NCBI GenBank assembly: GCA_020726505.1
Contig: JAHLEZ010000007.1
Coordinates: 372,001 to 436,000 of the forward strand
Source of the DNA: Leptodontidium sp. MPI-SDFR-AT-0119
Lineage: Eukaryota > Ascomycota > Leotiomycetes > Helotiales > Leptodontidiaceae
Length of the DNA stretch: 64,000 bases
Reading direction: 5' to 3'
The stretch's first letter is position 1. Each line of letters begins with the position of its first letter. Positions 60,662-64,000 of the stretch are shown here, piece by piece. The position numbers and the translations under genes were made by a program. A model generated the notes under the pieces. It saw nothing but the letters and a program-made list of their open reading frames with translations. It had not been told where the DNA came from and did no database searches.

Positions 60662-61861
60662 TTACCAAGGTAGCTGTAAAGGTGTAGGAAGGTTCTTCCC
60701 GATCGTCACTTCAGCCGTTCCAATATCTCCTACAACACATTGTTAGCCCCTCATATCTCTCCTCTACCAGCCCAAGTCTAAATCCCAAAGCCAACCAAAG
60801 GAAAGTCATATAAAGAACAGAAGAAGAACTCACTCGGCCCCCTCGGCGCCCAAAACTCCCCACTCCTCTCCATCCCCAACCCCTCCACCCACTCCACCAA
60901 ACTCCCCGCCGCCTCATCCGGCGTAACCGCACCCCCCTCATCCCAATACTTATCAAAGCCCACCCCCTTCGTCATCTCCGTCCTCATAAACCCCGGGTGC
61001 ACAATCCCCACCACGACGCCGTGGTCCTTCAGATCCAGACTGAGCAGTTTGCCGACCATGTTCAGGGCTGCTTTGGAGGCGTGGTGGGCGTAGTTCCCGC
61101 CGCCTTCTTTGGAGTGTCGGAGGGTGATGGAGCCGGCTTCGGAGGAGATGAGGAGGATCTTTGAGGTGGGTGGGAGGAGGGAGGAGGTGTGGAGGGAGTG
61201 GATTATGAAGGGGGGTGAGATGGAGGATGTTGCTGGGAAGAAGAGGTTAGTTGGTTGGTTGTTTGGGTTGGGTTGAGGTTTGGGATTGAAGGAGGAGAGA
61301 GAGGGAGGGAGTGAGGGGACGAACTGTATGTTTTAACTTCGACTTCCCAGTTTGGACCGTTGGTGAAGTCTTCTGTTGCGAAATATCCTGCTGTTATGAT
61401 CTGCGAATAGTATCAGCATATATTTCAATATCTCACCCACTCCGTCCTCTCCTCCCCCTTCCAATTCCAATTCCCTTTCCCCTCTCGTCATATCCCTCCC
61501 CCCATCTATATCACCTTCCTTCCCCTTCCTCTCCATCCATCCATCCACACCCCCAAAACAAAAGCAAACCACCCAAGTAAAAACTCACAACAACATCAAA
61601 GCCCTTCACACCCCCAGCTATCCCTCCTCCCCCTCCCCCTCCTACTCCAAGCACACCCAACTCCTCCACAAGCCTATTCCCAACCCCACTATCCGCAACA
61701 TCAATACCCCTCACCCAAACAACCTTCTCATTGAACCCACTCGTAGGCGCGCTGTCCTGTCGTGTAGTCGCGAAGACAGTCGTATCTGCTCGCGAGGCGT
61801 AGGCGTTTGTCAGACTGGCGCCGAGGCCGCGCGTTGCGCCTATGATGAGGATGTTGGGCAT
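60662..61861 (-). CDS. Short-chain dehydrogenase/reductase with atypical catalytic site
   Basis: Four exons on the minus strand: 61861-61589, 61400-61325, 61232-60834, 60729-60662; 271 residues. The donor of the second intron is the weak GTTCGT. The N-terminus MPNILIIGATRGLGASL is the NAD(P)-binding Rossmann motif; IITAGYF stands in place of the NNAG motif; ILLISSEAGSI gives the catalytic Ser. The active-site segment reads GNYAHHASKAALNMVGKLL. The usual YxxxK needs a Tyr four residues before the Lys, but His is there, with a Tyr two residues further back. HPGFMRTEM follows as normal. The end FWAPRGPRDIGTAE to LPTPLQLPW is a recognisable fungal SDR tail. Cytosolic; substrate unknown. Confidence 0.85.
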
Positions 61862-64000
61862 CTTTTGGATCTTTCTCTTTGGGGGGTATTTTTAGGGAGG
61901 GAGGGTTGGTGATGTTGATGAGGAGAGTTGAAGGAATTGGAAGGAGTTTGTAGGTATGGGAAGTGGGGGAAGGAGGTTCAATGACGTGCGGATCTTGTCT
62001 GATTATCTCATGGAGGGGCAGATGCAGATGCAGGTGCATTCAGGGGTCTACCTTGGTAGCTGCAGCTATTGGATAGTGAGTGTGCTTTCAGTGGATTCCA
62101 GGTGAGGTAGGGATTGTCCTTTAGCATGTGAGAAGCCTGAAGCTCTAGTGCGGGGTAGGTTGCTTCAGGGGAGCGGGGTGGTCAACTCCTACCCCTAATG
62201 GAAAAAGGGAATGAAAACATAGAAGGGGGAGAGAGAGAATTTGCCAAAATGAAAGAAAAAAACCCCCTTCTCTGATTTCGGATAGGCAGATAGGTAGACT
62301 TTATTCCAGTTTACTATTTATGTGAACGATGTTACACTTGAGAGTAGCGCGAATTCCATCAACGTTGATGATCTTGAGGCATTGTAACTTGAAGCGGACA
62401 TGAATATATATTCTCTCTGTCTCTCATTTAAAACAATGAAGCTTCCTATCACTCGAATATTACACACCTGACGCTTATGTTGACTTTGACTTGCCGACTT
62501 TCATTAACATTCCGCTCAGGCTTTGTGTTCATTCCCAGAGAAGGTATGCTCGTCCTACAGAGACAAACAGAAAGATATCAGATCTCTCCCCTTCGAACAT
62601 GTCATCGCCAGAGGTAGACTTGATTGATATGACGCTGTCCCCCGGTCCCCCGAATGCATCTGTCCCCTGTGCTCAACACATCTTCTCTTCTCCTTCTAAG
62701 TATGTCTCCACCTAGCAACTTCCATTGTGTTCGCAGACTATTCGTACTGGGTGAGGTACGCGTGCAATAACGTAGGGCGTGGGTCAGACCTCCTAGCGGA
62801 AAAGCACTCTCGAAGTCGCAAGCTGGAAGCTGTGTTGGCAAGTCGGCCATTGAGGAATCGACAAGCTGGGAATGGAGGGATCTATATTCTGGGTATCAGT
62901 AGTCCTATCCCAGGAGCAAATACATACCCATACTGTTCCTGCTGTTCCAGGGTAAGGGACCTGTATTGGTGTTAGCCTAAGGAACCTCACATGCCTTTTT
63001 GGAGGTCGCAGAGAAGTAGGCATGAGTTGTTACCTTTCGTGGACGAGATCGATCTTAGGAGTTGCCAGAGATGAAATCAAAAGGCTCAATCGTCCAGGGA
63101 CGAGAACTCAATCGACATGGTACCCCGAAGCATGCTCTCCTGATACAATCCGGGACCAGGATTGACAGGGGGCACCTCCTATGCGAATGGAAATACGGAA
63201 ACTAGATACTCCGTTAGCAATGGTCAAGGGGTTCTGCAAATTCTCGGTCCTCACCTTTTCCTTGAACGAAAGGCACTGAGGAGTTTCCTCGGTGTAGCCA
63301 ACGCAGAACCACTCAAGAAATCTAGAGATCCAGAGATCTTGAGGGCTCAGACGATGCTTTCCCGAAGTTGCCTCACCTGCAGAACAGATTCCGCGGACCA
63401 GGAGCAAGTTGCAGATGAGACCTCCTAGTCGAGGTGCCCTGTTATAAGACATTAGCAAATGGAACTTGATTGAGAGAGGAAGAGGATGGCCACGTACAGT
63501 TACGACGACGGATGTGCCGCTTGGGAGTTACCAGGGGTATCATTGAGGAACATGGACCGCGTCTCCGAAGAGAGGGGATCTGCCCGAGAGGGGATCTGCC
63601 CAAAAGGGGATCTGCCCGACAATGAATTCCGAGGTGTCTACACCCTCTACAAAACATTATCCGCAATGGACAGGTAGATTGGATCTCCCAGTTGAAATGG
63701 CACTTGGAAATGGTTCCGCCTATGGAGAAACAGGCAGTCAGCATGTGTTCGCCTTCAAAAGATTTACCTAGGTTCAATCCAAGTGGGCTTCCTCCTCGTT
63801 CCATCTAGGCCTGAAAATACAGCCTGTGAGTCCCAGGGATAATTGAAAGACAATGGTGGGTGGCAAGGTCATCGCTCGTAGATGGTGAAGTTGGGAAATG
63901 GGAATGCGCATGAAAGTAAACCTTGTCGAAGGGTTATGTCTGGTGGTAGAAGGTAGGTATATATAGGTAGAGCATGGTGGAAGTGGCTGGCGCTAAGCTA
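61862..64000. other. Intergenic or gene-poor end of the window
   Basis: No supported gene. Small frames lie at 62491-62975 (plus) and 63108-63804 (minus), with no motif and no joint splice model that I trust. A small tandem repeat is at 63571-63618. A gene continuing past 64000 cannot be excluded. Confidence 0.4.
63571..63618. repeat. 16-bp tandem repeat, three units
   Basis: Three units of the form AGAGGGGATCTGCCCG with one or two differences, back to back. Confidence 0.8.

Noticed and set aside
62491..62975. Two small plus-strand frames that might be spliced into one gene
   Set aside because: The possible donor at 62701 and acceptor near 62738 give an early stop, and no domain appears in any combination.

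Overview
The window looks like nuclear DNA of a filamentous ascomycete (Pezizomycotina; a Leotiomycete-like fungus is my inference). Nearly every gene is split by short introns of about 45-100 nt with GTRNGY donors, CTRAY-type branch points and CAG/TAG acceptors. Families typical of these fungi are present: a CFEM protein, a TRI12-like efflux pump, a SAT4-type rhodopsin-domain membrane protein, an alpha-glucoside-type sugar porter, CENP-O, and a Tc1-like element decayed in a way that resembles RIP. There is no rRNA, tRNA, CRISPR array or prokaryotic-style operon that I can support.

Layout. 1-1061: 3' part of a flavin-dependent (LLM, SfnG-like) monooxygenase. 1848-18115: the most unusual block, six same-strand paralogues of a MYND-finger protein at different stages of decay. 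A sugar transporter (3304-5403, minus) and a multi-pass membrane protein (6877-7933, plus) sit between copies 1 and 2. Copies 2 and 4 look intact, copy 3 has an unresolved splice/frame problem, copy 1 has lost its C-terminus, copy 5 is a pseudogene, and copy 6 is split by a 1,321-bp Tc1-like element. Removing the element plus one TA restores the reading frame of copy 6 exactly. 18950-28334: an UNC93-like transporter, a seven-exon FAD oxidoreductase with a long CT/CA microsatellite in an intron, a small hypothetical gene and a repetitive GPI-anchored wall protein. 31196-38749: housekeeping genes, namely kinetochore protein CENP-O divergent from an acetyl-CoA transporter, then an RBR ubiquitin ligase with a hairpin four bases before its start codon. 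40764-61861: accessory genes with wide spacers: a six-exon secreted protein, an F-box-like protein, a TRI12-like pump, a rhodopsin-domain protein, an acyl-CoA dehydrogenase, a modular Cys-rich secreted protein with 9-nt and 15-nt micro-exons, a CFEM GPI protein and a short-chain dehydrogenase with an atypical catalytic site.

How they fit together. The intact genes are single transcription units with no sign of one shared pathway. Transporters and oxidoreductases lie near each other but no polyketide, peptide or terpene synthase core is present, so I do not call a biosynthetic cluster. The coherent theme is gene birth and death: the MYND array, a transposon insertion, internal exon-module duplication in a secreted protein, and repeat-rich spacers.

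Exon boundaries were placed by hand from splice signals, reading-frame continuity and family motifs. Every spliced model described as complete has a total length divisible by three. Functions come from recognised motifs, not from any database search.
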